The notes: generated by a model not told the origin, from the letters alone. A stretch of 64,000 nt of DNA from JBEKEX01 sp050013615 (GCA_050013615.1 JBEKEX010000001.1:122000-185999), one strand, 5' to 3'. Counted from the first letter of the stretch, positions 1 to 10,004 are shown. Translations and numbers: made by a program.

Positions 1-888
1 AAGTCCGCAAGCGTCCATCAATTGATCCAGGTTACGACCCGTCGGGCAGAAATGGTCATGGATGCCGACCCGTTCCAACGGAGTAGGGCGCGCTTCGGCA
101 AGCGTCTCGGCGACGGCACTGCCCAGCCCGCCGATGATAGTATGCTCTTCAGCGGTGACAATTGCTCCGGTCTCCTCAGCCGCCTGGATGAGCAAGTCTC
201 GGTCGAGCGGCTTAAGAGTGTGGAACTCCAACAAGCGGGCATCGACGCCGAGAGTCTTTAGCTCTTCCGCAGCTTTGATGCAGCGCCCAACCATTGTTCC
301 GGTTGCCGCTAATGTCAGGTCACGACCAGGTCGCAAGGTCAAGGCTTTGCCGATCTCCAGTCGGGTCCCGGCACGATAGACCGGTAATGTTCCTGCCCGG
401 CTAATACGCATATAGACTGGCCCATCATATTCGGCCACCAATGGTACCCATGCCGCCGCTTCGTCCGCGTCCGCCGGGACGATCACGGCCATGCCGGGTA
501 AGGCACGCAGGTTAGCCAGGTCGGTGATCGAGTAATGCGTAGCACCGTCCTTGAAGTCAGAAATCCCGGCGTAGTTAGCAACGATCTTCACGTTGGTGCG
601 GGCGTAGCAGACGCAAGTGCGAATCTGTTCAAGCGCCCGCAAGGCCAGCAGCGAAGCAAAACCGTTGATAAACGGGATGAAACCACCCAACGCCAACCCC
701 GCGGCAACATCCACCATGCAGGGTTCGGCGATGCCAATGTTAAAGAAGCGCTCCGGGAAACGCTGCGCAAAAAAGCTCGAAAGAGTGGAAGCGGAAGTGT
801 CCACGTCCAGGGCGACCACCTGTGAGTTGGCGGTGCCATACTCGGCCAGTGCCCGTCCATATGCCTCCCGCATTGATAACTCAGCCAT
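1..888 (-). CDS. Transketolase C-terminal subunit (partial, 3' end outside window)
   Basis: This is the second half of a split transketolase (pyrimidine-binding and C-terminal domains). With the N-terminal subunit it would transfer two-carbon ketol units between sugar phosphates in the cytoplasm. The frame is open from the ATG at 888 to the window edge, about 296 codons. The conserved Glu that activates ThDP is visible (E55 in NIGIAEP), as is the PADADEA region typical of the family. The start overlaps the stop of the N-terminal subunit gene by 8 bases, so the two are translationally coupled. The partner is internally deleted, so this subunit may lack a working mate. Confidence 0.88.
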   Translation of the reverse strand, partial: MAELSMREAYGRALAEYGTANSQVVALDVDTSASTLSSFFAQRFPERFFNIGIAEPCMVDVAAGLALGGFIPFINGFASLLALRALEQIRTCVCYARTNVKIVANYAGISDFKDGATHYSITDLANLRALPGMAVIVPADADEAAAWVPLVAEYDGPVYMRISRAGTLPVYRAGTRLEIGKALTLRPGRDLTLAATGTMVGRCIKAAEELKTLGVDARLLEFHTLKPLDRDLLIQAAEETGAIVTAEEHTIIGGLGSAVAETLAEARPTPLERVGIHDHFCPTGRNLDQLMDACGL

Positions 889-1543
889 GAGTCACCTCTC
901 CCAGCTCAATTAACGCCTGGTTGAGCTGTACAGTATTCGGGACATTGCCATGCCAGTAGGACTGGTTTTCCATGAATGAAACTCCCTTACCTTTCGTGGT
1001 ATGCGCCAGAATGACGGTTGGCCGGTCGTGGACCTCGGACGCCAGCTCCAAGGCCTCTGCCACCTGCCGAACCGAATGTCCATTCACCTCGATCATGTGC
1101 CAGCCGTACGCCGACCATTTATCTCCAAACGGCTCGAGCGGCATCACTTCATGGACAGGGCCATCAAGTTGCACATCATTGCAATCTACGATCGCTGTCA
1201 GGTTGGACAGGTGGTACTTGGCTGCCGTCATCGCCCCTTCCCAAACAATACCTGCCTGGCATTCTCCGTCGCCGAGCAGGACATAAGTGCGATAAGATAA
1301 TTTCTTGAGTGCTGCCGAGGCATGGCCTTTACTGAGGATAAACCGGTCACGATCATCCCAGGCGGGCTCTGCCGGGTTGATACGCAGAACATGGAAATAC
1401 AATACCGCAATGATTTCCGCTGCCGAGAGCGCCCCCCCTGGATGCCCCGCTCCGCGGCGATGGATGAGCTGCAAGCTGTCCACGCGCAATTGGCGGGCAA
1501 TCTCTTCCAACTCGGCTATTTTTTCAGGTGTCATCGTCTTCAT
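881..1543 (-). CDS. Transketolase N-terminal subunit with internal in-frame deletion
   Basis: This is the ThDP-binding first half of a split transketolase. The ends are normal: the GHPGG motif near residue 34, SKGHAS near 71, GDGE at 91-94 for Mg-ThDP binding. The product is only 220 residues, whereas such subunits are usually about 270-280. Residue 79 runs directly from SKGHASAAL into KKLSYRTYVLL. The stretch of roughly 50-60 residues that normally holds the GHP and TGSLGQG motifs is missing, without loss of frame. Activity is therefore doubtful. Either the strain carries a decayed gene or the assembly dropped a piece. It lies between the IolD-like gene and the C-terminal subunit on the same strand. 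Confidence 0.8.
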   Translation of the reverse strand: MKTMTPEKIAELEEIARQLRVDSLQLIHRRGAGHPGGALSAAEIIAVLYFHVLRINPAEPAWDDRDRFILSKGHASAALKKLSYRTYVLLGDGECQAGIVWEGAMTAAKYHLSNLTAIVDCNDVQLDGPVHEVMPLEPFGDKWSAYGWHMIEVNGHSVRQVAEALELASEVHDRPTVILAHTTKGKGVSFMENQSYWHGNVPNTVQLNQALIELGEVTHG

Positions 1544-1629
1544 AAAACCTCGAAATTCCTAAACATAGGGCCATAAGCGTATGTAAGGAAAAACTTTTTG
1601 GGTGTCTCTTTATATACCTTTGTGAAATT

Positions 1630-3489
1630 TCATAACCCGATCTGGTGCCGCAATGTCTGCACATCCTCGCACCAGTTACCCACATTCCAGCGGCCGTAGA
1701 CGCCCATCCCACCCAGCGGGTCAGGACCGAAGTAGACCGGCACATGGATGAGCGTCAGCCCGGTATGTTGTCCGGCCTGTTCAAGCGCGGCGCGTAGCGT
1801 TTCTGGCGTTTGTCCGCCATCCAGAGCCAGCAACCCCGGGACGGCCCGTGCCCAGGCCCGATAGTCCACATGGAAAGTGTTCCACGTAGCAAAACCAGCT
1901 CCGTACTGGGCTTCCTGCAACCCGGTAATGGCGCCCATCCGGCCGTTATCCAGCAAAAGGATACAGCCACGTGCCCCATGCTCAGCGCCATCGATCAGGA
2001 TCTGTGGGTTCATCGTGAATGCCCCGTCGCCGGTCAGTGACAGAGCATAAAACGGCTTCGATGCCACACCCGTTGCCAGTAAAGCCGAAACGGCAAAGCC
2101 CATATAGGAAGCGCCAGTCTCAGTGAAAGTTTGGCCGGGACGTTCATCCTCGACGATCTGGAAGCCGTTGGCCTGCACATCACCAGCGTCGAAGAAACAG
2201 ACCGCGCCCTGCGCTTTAGCCCAATCGGTGGCGATCTTGATTGCCGCGGGTTGCGTCAGCACCAGCTTGCCCCAGTAATCATCAATCAAAGCAGGGTGGC
2301 GTTCCCGCTCAGCCTTGAAAGCCTGCCACTCGGTTTTCTTTTTATCGCAAGCAGATAACCATTCGTCTTTTTCGTTGCTGCCAGAACCCAGGGCCTGGTT
2401 CAGTTTCACGAGAGTCTGGCGCGCTTCCCCGATCAAAGCCAGTGTCCGGTTATAGTGGGTGGCATCGTCAAGGTCAGCATTGATATTGATCACGCGCTTT
2501 ACATTGGGATAACCCGTTCGTGAGCAATCTGATTGGCAGACCGCCCGAGTCCCGACCGCAATCAGCAGGTCGGCATTTTCCATAGCATAATTTCCACACA
2601 GCGACCCCTTCGAACCGCCCACGCCCATATTCTGCGGATGGCGGTATGGAATGCATCCTGTGGCGATCGGCGTGTGGACCAGAACACCTCCTGATCGTTC
2701 GAGCAGTGTTATCAGCTCCGGGCCGGCTTCGCGTCCGCCTCCGCCAGCCTTGACAACAACCCGTTCTGCCTCCTGGATCCATCGCACGGCCTGGGCGTAA
2801 TCACCCTCTGCGGCGCCCAAGGCAGAAATACTGATTTCGGGTAATTCTTCCACATTGAAGTCCGGCAGCCAGGCGGGCTGGGTATTCAACGGCAGCAAGA
2901 GGTAGAACGGCCCGGGGCGGGTGGGATGGTCTACTGTTGCTGCACCGCGTTGTAGAGCAGTTGGGAGCGCCAGGGGTGTATGCAGACTGTAGGCCCGACC
3001 CATTGTGGCCGCCAGTTGCAGGAACTGCCCCTGCTCGTGCTTCGGGATTTGCTGCATGTTGAAGCCCTCATCCTCGGTTGTCTCGTCGCCAAAGAGATAC
3101 CAGACGCCGATACCGTCCGAGGCAGGGACGAGAGAGGCAGCCAGCGCCTGCAATGCGCCAGGTCCAATCGACGTAACCACCGCAACTTTTTCGCCCGTTA
3201 CCCAGCGCAAGGCCGCGGCTGCGTGCGAGGCTTCGATCTCGCTACGCAGGCCATAAACGTTGACCAACCCGGCTTGTTGGTAAATGCGCAGTACTTCGCC
3301 CACCTCAGTGGAACCGTGACCGAGAACGGTGAAATATGTTTTCACGCCTTGGCGAAGCAGGCCAATCACCAACGCTTCGGAGAGAGTCAGGTCAAGGCGG
3401 TGGGGAAGGTTACTGTGAGAGAACGCTGCGGCATGTTCTGTCCGCTGGTGGGTTAGTTCGTTATGAGAGGGTTTATTGGATAAAACCAT
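1630..3489 (-). CDS. ThDP-dependent enzyme of the IolD / acetolactate synthase family
   Basis: This is a 619-residue ThDP enzyme with three domains. The N-terminal pyrimidine domain has the SEIEASHAAAA stretch that supplies the activating Glu. The central domain resembles a DHS-like Rossmann fold. The C-terminal PP domain has the GDG(A) motif followed about 27 residues later by DN, the Mg-ThDP site. Overall similarity is closest to IolD, the trihydroxycyclohexanedione hydrolase of inositol breakdown, but the substrate cannot be fixed from sequence. The start at 3489 is chosen because AAGGAG lies just upstream; a longer in-frame extension to 3573 has no ribosome site. Neighbours (split transketolase, IclR regulator, MMSDH-type dehydrogenase) support a polyol or sugar catabolic operon. 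Confidence 0.72.
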   Translation of the reverse strand: MVLSNKPSHNELTHQRTEHAAAFSHSNLPHRLDLTLSEALVIGLLRQGVKTYFTVLGHGSTEVGEVLRIYQQAGLVNVYGLRSEIEASHAAAALRWVTGEKVAVVTSIGPGALQALAASLVPASDGIGVWYLFGDETTEDEGFNMQQIPKHEQGQFLQLAATMGRAYSLHTPLALPTALQRGAATVDHPTRPGPFYLLLPLNTQPAWLPDFNVEELPEISISALGAAEGDYAQAVRWIQEAERVVVKAGGGGREAGPELITLLERSGGVLVHTPIATGCIPYRHPQNMGVGGSKGSLCGNYAMENADLLIAVGTRAVCQSDCSRTGYPNVKRVININADLDDATHYNRTLALIGEARQTLVKLNQALGSGSNEKDEWLSACDKKKTEWQAFKAERERHPALIDDYWGKLVLTQPAAIKIATDWAKAQGAVCFFDAGDVQANGFQIVEDERPGQTFTETGASYMGFAVSALLATGVASKPFYALSLTGDGAFTMNPQILIDGAEHGARGCILLLDNGRMGAITGLQEAQYGAGFATWNTFHVDYRAWARAVPGLLALDGGQTPETLRAALEQAGQHTGLTLIHVPVYFGPDPLGGMGVYGRWNVGNWCEDVQTLRHQIGL

Positions 3490-3576
3490 AGTCTCCTTAT
3501 AAGAGTTGCGTATTATGCAACCATGTTGCTTGTTATTTACAAAAAACGTGCCTGCGATTCTAAACGCAGGCACGTT

Positions 3577-4317
3577 TTATCGAGTAAATGTCAGGCGCTC
3601 AGAGAGTGTCTTCCCGATCTCAACCACGATCTCTGCCAATGCAGGTAACCGTTCAGGAGTCATACGCGTGGCAGGGCCAGAAATACCGATCGCACCGACT
3701 GCTTTACCGCGAAAGTCGAACACTGGTACGGCAATGCAGCGCACACCGATATCGAACTCTTCGTCGTCTACGGCATAGCCATGTTGCCGGACCTCATTCA
3801 GGTGACGGCGTAGCATTTCTGGATCTGTAATAGTACGAGGGGTGAAGGAGGTAAGATCGGAGGGAAGTTCCAGATCGCCAAAGGCAAGCAAGGCTTTCCC
3901 TAGGGCGGTGCAATGCAGCGGGTTCATCGTCCCCACCTGAGCATTGACCCGTAGTGTGGCTGGCGACTCAACCTGGTCTATATACAGCACCTTTCCCTGC
4001 GCTGGAATGGCTAAGTGGGCGCACTCGCCAGTACGCTCCATCAACTGGTGCAGATACGGTTTGGCAGCCTCCCGGAGGGGCCGGTGGGTCAGAACACTAC
4101 GGCTGAGGGTCACCACCTGTGATCCCAAGTGGAAACGGCGGGTGGTCTCATCCTTTTCGGCGTATCCGTGGCATACCAATGTGGACATCAGCCGGGAGGC
4201 ACTGCCTTTGTCCACGCCTAAGGTATTGGCCAGCTCGGTAATGCTGACGCCGTCCTGCGCTTGGCCCAGAATATCCAAGATTTTTAGTCCGCGAGCGAGG
4301 GATTGAATTTCTGCCAT
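3577..4317 (-). CDS. IclR-family transcriptional regulator
   Basis: This is a 246-residue regulator with a winged helix-turn-helix (about residues 22-60, VSITELANTLGVDKGS) followed by the IclR effector domain (about 75-240), which ends in the usual GAIGISGP segment. IclR proteins sense small carboxylates, sugar acids or aromatic intermediates. The gene is divergent from the aldehyde dehydrogenase and lies upstream of the IolD-like gene, so it probably controls both directions. A perfect palindrome in the divergent gap is the likely operator. The length is normal and there is no sign of damage. Confidence 0.92.
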   Translation of the reverse strand: MAEIQSLARGLKILDILGQAQDGVSITELANTLGVDKGSASRLMSTLVCHGYAEKDETTRRFHLGSQVVTLSRSVLTHRPLREAAKPYLHQLMERTGECAHLAIPAQGKVLYIDQVESPATLRVNAQVGTMNPLHCTALGKALLAFGDLELPSDLTSFTPRTITDPEMLRRHLNEVRQHGYAVDDEEFDIGVRCIAVPVFDFRGKAVGAIGISGPATRMTPERLPALAEIVVEIGKTLSERLTFTR

Positions 4318-4328
4318 CGTTGATTATT

Positions 4329-4345
4329 ATACAATATAGTTGTAT
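4329..4345. promoter_or_regulatory. Candidate IclR operator palindrome
   Basis: ATACAA and TTGTAT form a perfect 6-base inverted repeat separated by 5 bases, centred at 4337, in the gap between the IclR gene and the dehydrogenase. It begins 12 bases from the IclR start, which fits autorepression. Assignment to this regulator is inference from position and symmetry. Confidence 0.55.
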
Positions 4346-4433
4346 TATATACAAGCAGTTGATACGTTTGATTTACATTGTGATGTTTTTCATCCCAGAT
4401 GTGTCATCATTCTAAACGTGGAGGAGAAGGACA

Positions 4434-5923
4434 ATGGCGGTTAAAAAACTGAAGTACTGCGTGGATGGGGAATGGCTGGAGTCAAAATCCGGCAAATATA
4501 TGGATTGCTATGACCCATCCATGGGAGAAGTAATCGCCCGGCGGCAGCGAAAGCGGCTTTCCCTGCCTGGGCGGATACCCCACCCAGCCAGCGCGTGCAG
4601 GTGCTCTTCCGCATGAAAGCTCTCGTTGACCAGCACCTGGACGAACTCACGCTCCTGCTGGCGACTGAAAACGGCAAGGTGTGGAATGAAGCCATGGGGG
4701 ATGTGCTCAAAGTGACGGAAGTGGTCGAATACGCCTGCGGGATCCCGCATTTGATGCAGCGATCGGCATTGATGAACTGCACAACAGGCTACGACACCGC
4801 ACAGTATATGGAACCGTTGGGGGTGTTCGCCGGGATCGCCCCGTGGAACTTCCCCGCTATGATCCCAATGGGTTGGATGGCACCTTTATGCATTGCCACC
4901 GGGAACACTTTTGTGTTGAAAGCTGCCAGCTTCGTACCGCAAAGTGCGATGCGTATCTTGGAGCTGTGGCAGGAGGCCGGTCTGCCCAAGGGAGTGATCA
5001 ACCTGGTCACCTGCAGTCGAAACGAGGCGGAGATCCTGCTCAAGCATCCCGACGTGAAGGGTGTGAGCTTTGTGGGCTCCACCTCGGTCGGCCGGCATAT
5101 TTACGCCACCGCTGCAGAAAACGGAAAGCGCGTCCAGGCGCTTACCGAGGCGAAGAACCATGCCATTGTGTTACAGGACGCTGCTCTTGAGCGCACGGCG
5201 CGCGGCATTGTTAACTCGGCCTGCGGCTGTGCTGGTGAAAGATGCATGGCTCTTCCTACAGTAGTCGTGGAGGAGGCCATCGCCGACCAGTTGGTGGCAT
5301 TGCTGGTCAAGATGATGCAGGATCTGAAGATCGGGCCCGCTTATGATAAGTCCAGCCAACTGGGACCCCTGGTGAACGCCGGACACCGCCAGTTCGTGAC
5401 CGACTGGATACAGAAGGGGGTAGAAGAAGGCGCTAAACTTGTCCTGGACGGCCGCGGGGTAACGGTCAAAGGCTACGAAAAAGGCTTTTACCTGGGGCCG
5501 ACTCTCTTCGATCACGTGCAACCGGGCATGGCGATTGGGGATCAAGAGGTTTTCGGCCCAGTGCTATGCATCAAGCGGGTCAAGGACTTCGAGGAAGGCT
5601 TGACCCTCATGAATGCCAATGAGTTTGGCAATGGGTCGGTAATTTACACCCAGAGCGGTTTTTACGCTCGTGAGTTTGCTCGCCGGACGCAGGCGGGCAT
5701 GGTGGGTGTTAATGTAGGCATCCCAGTCCCGTTGGGCATGTTCGGATTCACCGGTCATAAGAATTCGTTCTTTGGGGATCTGCACACGATGGGTACGGAC
5801 GGCTTGCGCTTCTTTACGGAACTGAAAACGGTTACTTCTCACTGGTTTTCCGAGGAGGAGACACGCGAAGCCAAAGTGCTCAACAGTTGGGATGGTACGA
5901 TCTCCATGCAAAACCGAAGCTAA
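4434..5923 (+). pseudogene. mmsA: Methylmalonate-semialdehyde-type aldehyde dehydrogenase, frameshifted
   Basis: The gene matches the MmsA/IolA branch of aldehyde dehydrogenases, CoA-acylating enzymes of valine and inositol breakdown. The true N-terminus starts at 4434 behind GGAGGAG and reads well for about 35 residues (to GEVIA). At about 4531-4545 the homology moves to another frame, continuing as AAAKAAFPAW. About 15 residues expected from the family are absent, so this looks like a deletion of a non-multiple of three. The rest is intact to 5923, with the catalytic Cys codon at 5243-5245 (GERCMA). The downstream frame alone could start internally at 4595 or 4613 but would lack the N-terminus. 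An assembly or sequencing fault is equally possible. Confidence 0.8.
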
Positions 5924-6094
5924 TCAGAGCTGGACAGATTGTAGTATGAGCTTGGACCGCCGGTCGCGAATGAATACCGACGGTCTTTGATATCTGTGGG
6001 GGCGCAAGAAGTGTAATGTTTGTTAGCTGCTGCAAAACTTGAACCGGTCAGGATTATGACTTGTTTCTGCCAGAATGGGGTCAGCGCAAATCTC

Positions 6095-6155
6095 TTGACA
6101 AATCTGTTCGATTCGTTTATGATGCGGTTATATAAAAATAGTAACTCGTATACTA
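6095..6155 (+). promoter_or_regulatory. Sigma70-type promoter and PadR operator
   Basis: TTGACA (6095-6100) is followed after 17 bases by TATGAT (6118-6123), a near-ideal promoter. A 17-base imperfect dyad, TAGTA-N7-TACTA (6139-6155), lies between the expected transcription start and the ATG at 6159. It is placed for autorepression by the PadR protein. The operator role is inferred. Confidence 0.7.
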
Positions 6156-6158
6156 ATT

Positions 6159-6743
6159 ATGTCAGTCCGCTTTGCTATTCTCGGTTTGCTTGCTCAGCAT
6201 CCCCGCCACGGGTATGACCTCCATTCAGCATTCGAGGCAGTCGTCGGCGACGATCCCGAATGGGATGTGAAGCCTGCCCAGGTCTATTCCACACTCAATC
6301 GGTTGGAAGAGTCGGGCCTTGTACGGCGCGTTTCCGACCTTGGGGAGGGCAATGAGCCCGACCGGCGCATCTACGAGATCACCGATAAGGGCAGTTATGC
6401 TCTGCAGGAATGGTTTTCCACCAGTGTTACATCCGACCATCAACGCGACGAGTTTTTTCTCAAACTGATGGCAGGGCTGGTCTCCGGCCAAGCCGACCCG
6501 GTACGGCTGATCCAGACTCAACGGTCACACCTCTTCCAGGAATTGCACGATGCCATCACGCAACGGGAAATCTATGACCCGCGAACCGAATTGGCTCAGA
6601 TCTTACGGCTTGACAAGACCATCATGCATCTGGAAGCCGAACTGCGTTGGCTGGATATCATCGAGCAGCGCTTGGAGGATATCAAGGAACAGCCGTTGCC
6701 CGAACCGGATCTCCGCCCGCGCGGGAGACCTAGAAGAGAATGA
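6159..6743 (+). CDS. PadR-family regulator with C-terminal AT-hook-like tail
   Basis: This 194-residue protein has the PadR winged helix (about 1-85, ILGLLAQHPRHGYDL and VYSTLNRLEESGLV) and the C-terminal dimerisation helices of the longer PadR class (Vir_act_alpha_C type). The last residues, RPRGRPRRE, match the PRGRP core of an AT-hook, a minor-groove binding motif that is not standard in PadR proteins. It is the first gene before a MacAB-like exporter and very likely represses it until a toxic ligand binds. A promoter and a dyad lie directly upstream. There is a gap of about 60 bases to the first permease gene. Confidence 0.9.
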   Translation: MSVRFAILGLLAQHPRHGYDLHSAFEAVVGDDPEWDVKPAQVYSTLNRLEESGLVRRVSDLGEGNEPDRRIYEITDKGSYALQEWFSTSVTSDHQRDEFFLKLMAGLVSGQADPVRLIQTQRSHLFQELHDAITQREIYDPRTELAQILRLDKTIMHLEAELRWLDIIEQRLEDIKEQPLPEPDLRPRGRPRRE

Positions 6744-6806
6744 GCATAATAGGATTCAATGGAAACAATTATGAATGGTTATCAGCTTGGATCAAGGAGG
6801 CTCTGA

Positions 6807-8036
6807 ATGCAACTTTATTTGCGAATGGCCTGGCGTAATATCTGGCGCCACCGCAGACGGACGATCATTGTCCTGACGGCGCTGGGAATAGGCCTGTCGA
6901 TGATGATTTTTTACGATGGTTTGATGGATGGATTCCAGCAGGCCATTTATGGCAATGCCGTTAAAGTTCTGGGCGGCAACATTCGTGTCCACGCTCCCGG
7001 CTATAGCGAGAGTGCCAGCAGCGAGCCCTTGCTGCCCCTGGCGAACGATCAAGCCCTGGCGCAGGCTGCCCGGTCTGTCCCGGATGTGATCGCTGCCAGC
7101 CGACGGATTACCACTGGCGGACTTGTTAGCAACCGCGAAGGCGCATTTGGGGTCGAGATCGTCGGCATCGAACCGGAACTCGAGGCATCGATCAATCCGA
7201 TTGGCCAACACGTGACGGCGGGCCGTTTTCTGAACGCCGACGATCAGGACTCGCTTTTAGTCGGGCGCGGCCTGGCAGACCTGATGAACGTCCAGGTCGG
7301 TGATCGGATCACCTTGGTCGGAAGTTCCACACATGACCAGATGCGCCAGCGTACGATGACGATTGTGGGTATTTACGACATAGGCGTAACCCAGCTCGAG
7401 CAATCGACGGTTTATATGTCGCTTGGCGAGGCGCAAAGTCTCTATAACTTATCGGGCCAGTCCACGGAAGTGATCATTACTCTGAAAATGCTTGGAGAAG
7501 AGCCGGCGGTTACCTCGGCGTTGTCTGCTTCCATGCCGAATTATGAATATGAGTCCTGGTCTCAGGCATTCCCCGACCTGCAAAATACGATTGGCGCCAA
7601 AAACGAAGTGATGACGATTTTCAGCTTTGTCATCATGCTCATTGCCGCCATCGGTGTGATCAATTTGATGCTGATGGCTGTTTACGAGCGGACGCGCGAG
7701 ATCGGATTGCTGGGCGCCCTGGGATTCAAACCGCGCCAGATCACCTGGTTATTCCTTTTGGAAGGCTTCATGCTGGGCCTGGTGGGTGTACTCGTGGGCA
7801 CCATTCTCGGTTACGCAATAAACGGCGTAATTGGCCTGGTGGGCCTCGATTTCAGCAGTTATACCAACATGACCGCTTACACGGCGTTGTTGACCGGAAG
7901 GGTTTATCCGAGTATGGAACTTGGTTCGATTTTGAGCCGCGGCTTGCCGGTCTTGATCATCACCATTTTGGCGGCATTGTATCCGGCCCGCGAAGCCTCC
8001 CGCCACGAGCCTGCTGAAGCTTTGCATTATGTGTAA
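6807..8036 (+). CDS. ABC exporter permease, MacB/FtsX type (first)
   Basis: This 409-residue permease starts after AGGAGG. One N-terminal membrane helix (about 20-40) is followed by a large extracytoplasmic MacB-PCD-like domain (about 45-240) and three C-terminal helices of the FtsX family (about 265-400). The coupling segment ERTREIGLLGALGFKPRQI is typical. It should pair with the next permease and with the ATPase and adaptor downstream to form an exporter for lipids, peptides or antibiotics. It lies in one rightward operon behind the PadR regulator. Confidence 0.9.
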   Translation: MQLYLRMAWRNIWRHRRRTIIVLTALGIGLSMMIFYDGLMDGFQQAIYGNAVKVLGGNIRVHAPGYSESASSEPLLPLANDQALAQAARSVPDVIAASRRITTGGLVSNREGAFGVEIVGIEPELEASINPIGQHVTAGRFLNADDQDSLLVGRGLADLMNVQVGDRITLVGSSTHDQMRQRTMTIVGIYDIGVTQLEQSTVYMSLGEAQSLYNLSGQSTEVIITLKMLGEEPAVTSALSASMPNYEYESWSQAFPDLQNTIGAKNEVMTIFSFVIMLIAAIGVINLMLMAVYERTREIGLLGALGFKPRQITWLFLLEGFMLGLVGVLVGTILGYAINGVIGLVGLDFSSYTNMTAYTALLTGRVYPSMELGSILSRGLPVLIITILAALYPAREASRHEPAEALHYV

Positions 8037-8069
8037 CAAGGCAATCGAACCGTGTGAAGAGAGACTGAA

Positions 8070-9284
8070 ATGACACAATTAATCAAACTGGCCTTTCGTA
8101 ATCTCAATCGCAACCGCCGCCGATCCATCCTTTCGGCTCTGGCAGTTGCCATGGGTTTGACGCTGCTTCTGTTCATTGCCGGTATTCTACGGGGTGAGAT
8201 TCAGGGATCCTTGGATACCACTATAAAAATGGTTAGTGGTGATCTGCAGGTGCGCTCCAGCACCTATGTGGAAGCAAAGAGCAGCCTGAAGTGGTCCGAC
8301 CTGGTGGTCAACCCCGATCAGGTGGCGGCGCAGATCAAGACCATTCCGCAGGTCGCAGAAGCGACACCGCGTTTGTATGCCACCGGCATCCTCACCGTCG
8401 GCGACACATCAACTGGTGTAAAACTGCTCGGCATCGATCCGAATTCATCGGCGAGTGCACCTTACTCCAGCGGTATGCTGACCGGCATATTTCTGACGCC
8501 TGATGATCAGAGCGATATTCTGATTGGACAACCCCTGGCCAGCAAGCTCAAAGTGGCCGCCGGTGACCAGGTCACCCTGTATGCCAATACGTCCAACGGC
8601 GACGTCGTTCAACAAAGCTTCACGATCCGCGGCGTTTATTCCACCCATACGCCCACTCTCGATGAAAGTACCGTGATATTGCCGCTGGCCAAAGCTCAGG
8701 CGATCACCCAGACCACAAACCATGCCAGCGCCATCTTCATTTTGCTGAAAGATCGTGATCAGACGGATGCCGTGGCTGCAGCCATCACCACGCCCGGTTA
8801 TCAAGTGTTGACCTGGCAGGGCATGAATGAGCTTACCCTGCAGACCGAACAACTAGCCAACAGTTATATGTTTATCATTTATTTGATCGTTCTGGCAGTG
8901 ACGGCCACGGTCATTGTGAACACGCTGGTCATGGCAGTCTTCGAACGCACACGTGAGATCGGTATCCTGGCTGCCATCGGGATGAAGGGTCGGCGTATCA
9001 TGGCGCTCTTCCTGACTGAAGCCAGTATGTTGGCGGCCGGAGGGATTGTTTTTGGGCTGATCTTCGGTTGGGCGATTTGCTTGTATTTCGAGAAATTCGG
9101 CATCTTTATCGGAAACATTGGGACTACCGGTTTCTTGATTGGAGATCGTATCTATGCACTCTTGAATACGAGTGATGCGATCACACTTACCCTGGTGGCG
9201 CTGGTCGTCACGTTGATTGCCTCGCTCTACCCGGCCATTCTGGCGGCCCGGCTTGAGCCGGTCGAAGCACTGCACGGAAAATAG
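8070..9284 (+). CDS. ABC exporter permease, MacB/FtsX type (second)
   Basis: This 404-residue paralogue of the preceding permease has the same plan: an N-terminal helix, a large outer domain (about 45-245) and three C-terminal helices. The FTREIG-type coupling motif appears as [19 protein letters not shown]. Two different permease genes in tandem suggest a heterodimeric membrane unit rather than the MacB homodimer. It begins 33 bases after the first permease and ends 14 bases before the ATPase gene. Confidence 0.9.
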   Translation: MTQLIKLAFRNLNRNRRRSILSALAVAMGLTLLLFIAGILRGEIQGSLDTTIKMVSGDLQVRSSTYVEAKSSLKWSDLVVNPDQVAAQIKTIPQVAEATPRLYATGILTVGDTSTGVKLLGIDPNSSASAPYSSGMLTGIFLTPDDQSDILIGQPLASKLKVAAGDQVTLYANTSNGDVVQQSFTIRGVYSTHTPTLDESTVILPLAKAQAITQTTNHASAIFILLKDRDQTDAVAAAITTPGYQVLTWQGMNELTLQTEQLANSYMFIIYLIVLAVTATVIVNTLVMAVFERTREIGILAAIGMKGRRIMALFLTEASMLAAGGIVFGLIFGWAICLYFEKFGIFIGNIGTTGFLIGDRIYALLNTSDAITLTLVALVVTLIASLYPAILAARLEPVEALHGK

Positions 9285-9298
9285 GAAGGAGAAATATC

Positions 9299-10003
9299 AT
9301 GGAAGTTGCAAAAGTCGAAAAAGTTACCCGCACTTATAAGGTTGGCGAGGTCGAGACGCAAGCTTTGAGAGGCATCGACCTGTCCATCCAAAGCGGTGAT
9401 TTCACAGCGCTTACAGGACCGTCGGGGTCCGGTAAAACCACATTATTGCAGTTGTTTGGCTGCCTCGATCAGCCGACCACCGGGCAGGTGTACATCAATG
9501 GCAAGGATGTCACCCATCTCAACCGGGATCAGCGCGCCGACCTGCGCAAGGAAACGCTCGGATTTGTCTTCCAGTTCTTTGCACTCATTCCCACATTAAC
9601 GGCTTACGAGAATATCGAAATGCCGCTGTTGCTCAAGGGCGTCGATGCGGACGAGCGGCGCGAAAGGGTCAATCAATTGCTCGAATCGGTCGATCTGGCC
9701 GATCATGCCAATCACCGTCCTGATCAGTTAAGCGGCGGACAGCAGCAACGCGTATCCGTTGCGCGTGCTCTGGCCACACATCCCAGCCTGGTGCTGGCTG
9801 ATGAGCCTACTGCCAACCTGGATACCGCAAATGGCAAACAGGTGATGGAAATCATGCAGAAGCTGAACACAGAAACCGGCGTCACATTTCTTTTTGCGAC
9901 GCATGATCCGCGTGTGATCAAATACGCAAGGCAGGTCGTCACTCTGCGCGATGGTCTCATTGTGGAGAACAACGGGAATGGGAAAAATAAACCAGGAGTG
10001 TAA
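9299..10003 (+). CDS. ABC exporter ATP-binding protein (LolD/MacB type)
   Basis: This 234-residue ATPase of the LolD/MacB class is encoded apart from its permeases. Walker A is GPSGSGKTT (about residue 40), the signature is [14 protein letters not shown] (about 143), Walker B is LVLADEPT and the H-loop follows in FATHDPR. It powers the two FtsX-type permeases encoded just upstream. GGAGAAAT precedes the ATG. The stop is 1 base from the adaptor start, so the two are coupled. Confidence 0.94.
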   Translation: MEVAKVEKVTRTYKVGEVETQALRGIDLSIQSGDFTALTGPSGSGKTTLLQLFGCLDQPTTGQVYINGKDVTHLNRDQRADLRKETLGFVFQFFALIPTLTAYENIEMPLLLKGVDADERRERVNQLLESVDLADHANHRPDQLSGGQQQRVSVARALATHPSLVLADEPTANLDTANGKQVMEIMQKLNTETGVTFLFATHDPRVIKYARQVVTLRDGLIVENNGNGKNKPGV

Positions 10004-10004
10004 G

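Noticed and set aside
3490..3573. 28-codon N-terminal extension of the IolD-like enzyme
   Set aside because: The internal ATG at 3489 has AAGGAG at the right distance, and the extension has no conserved features.
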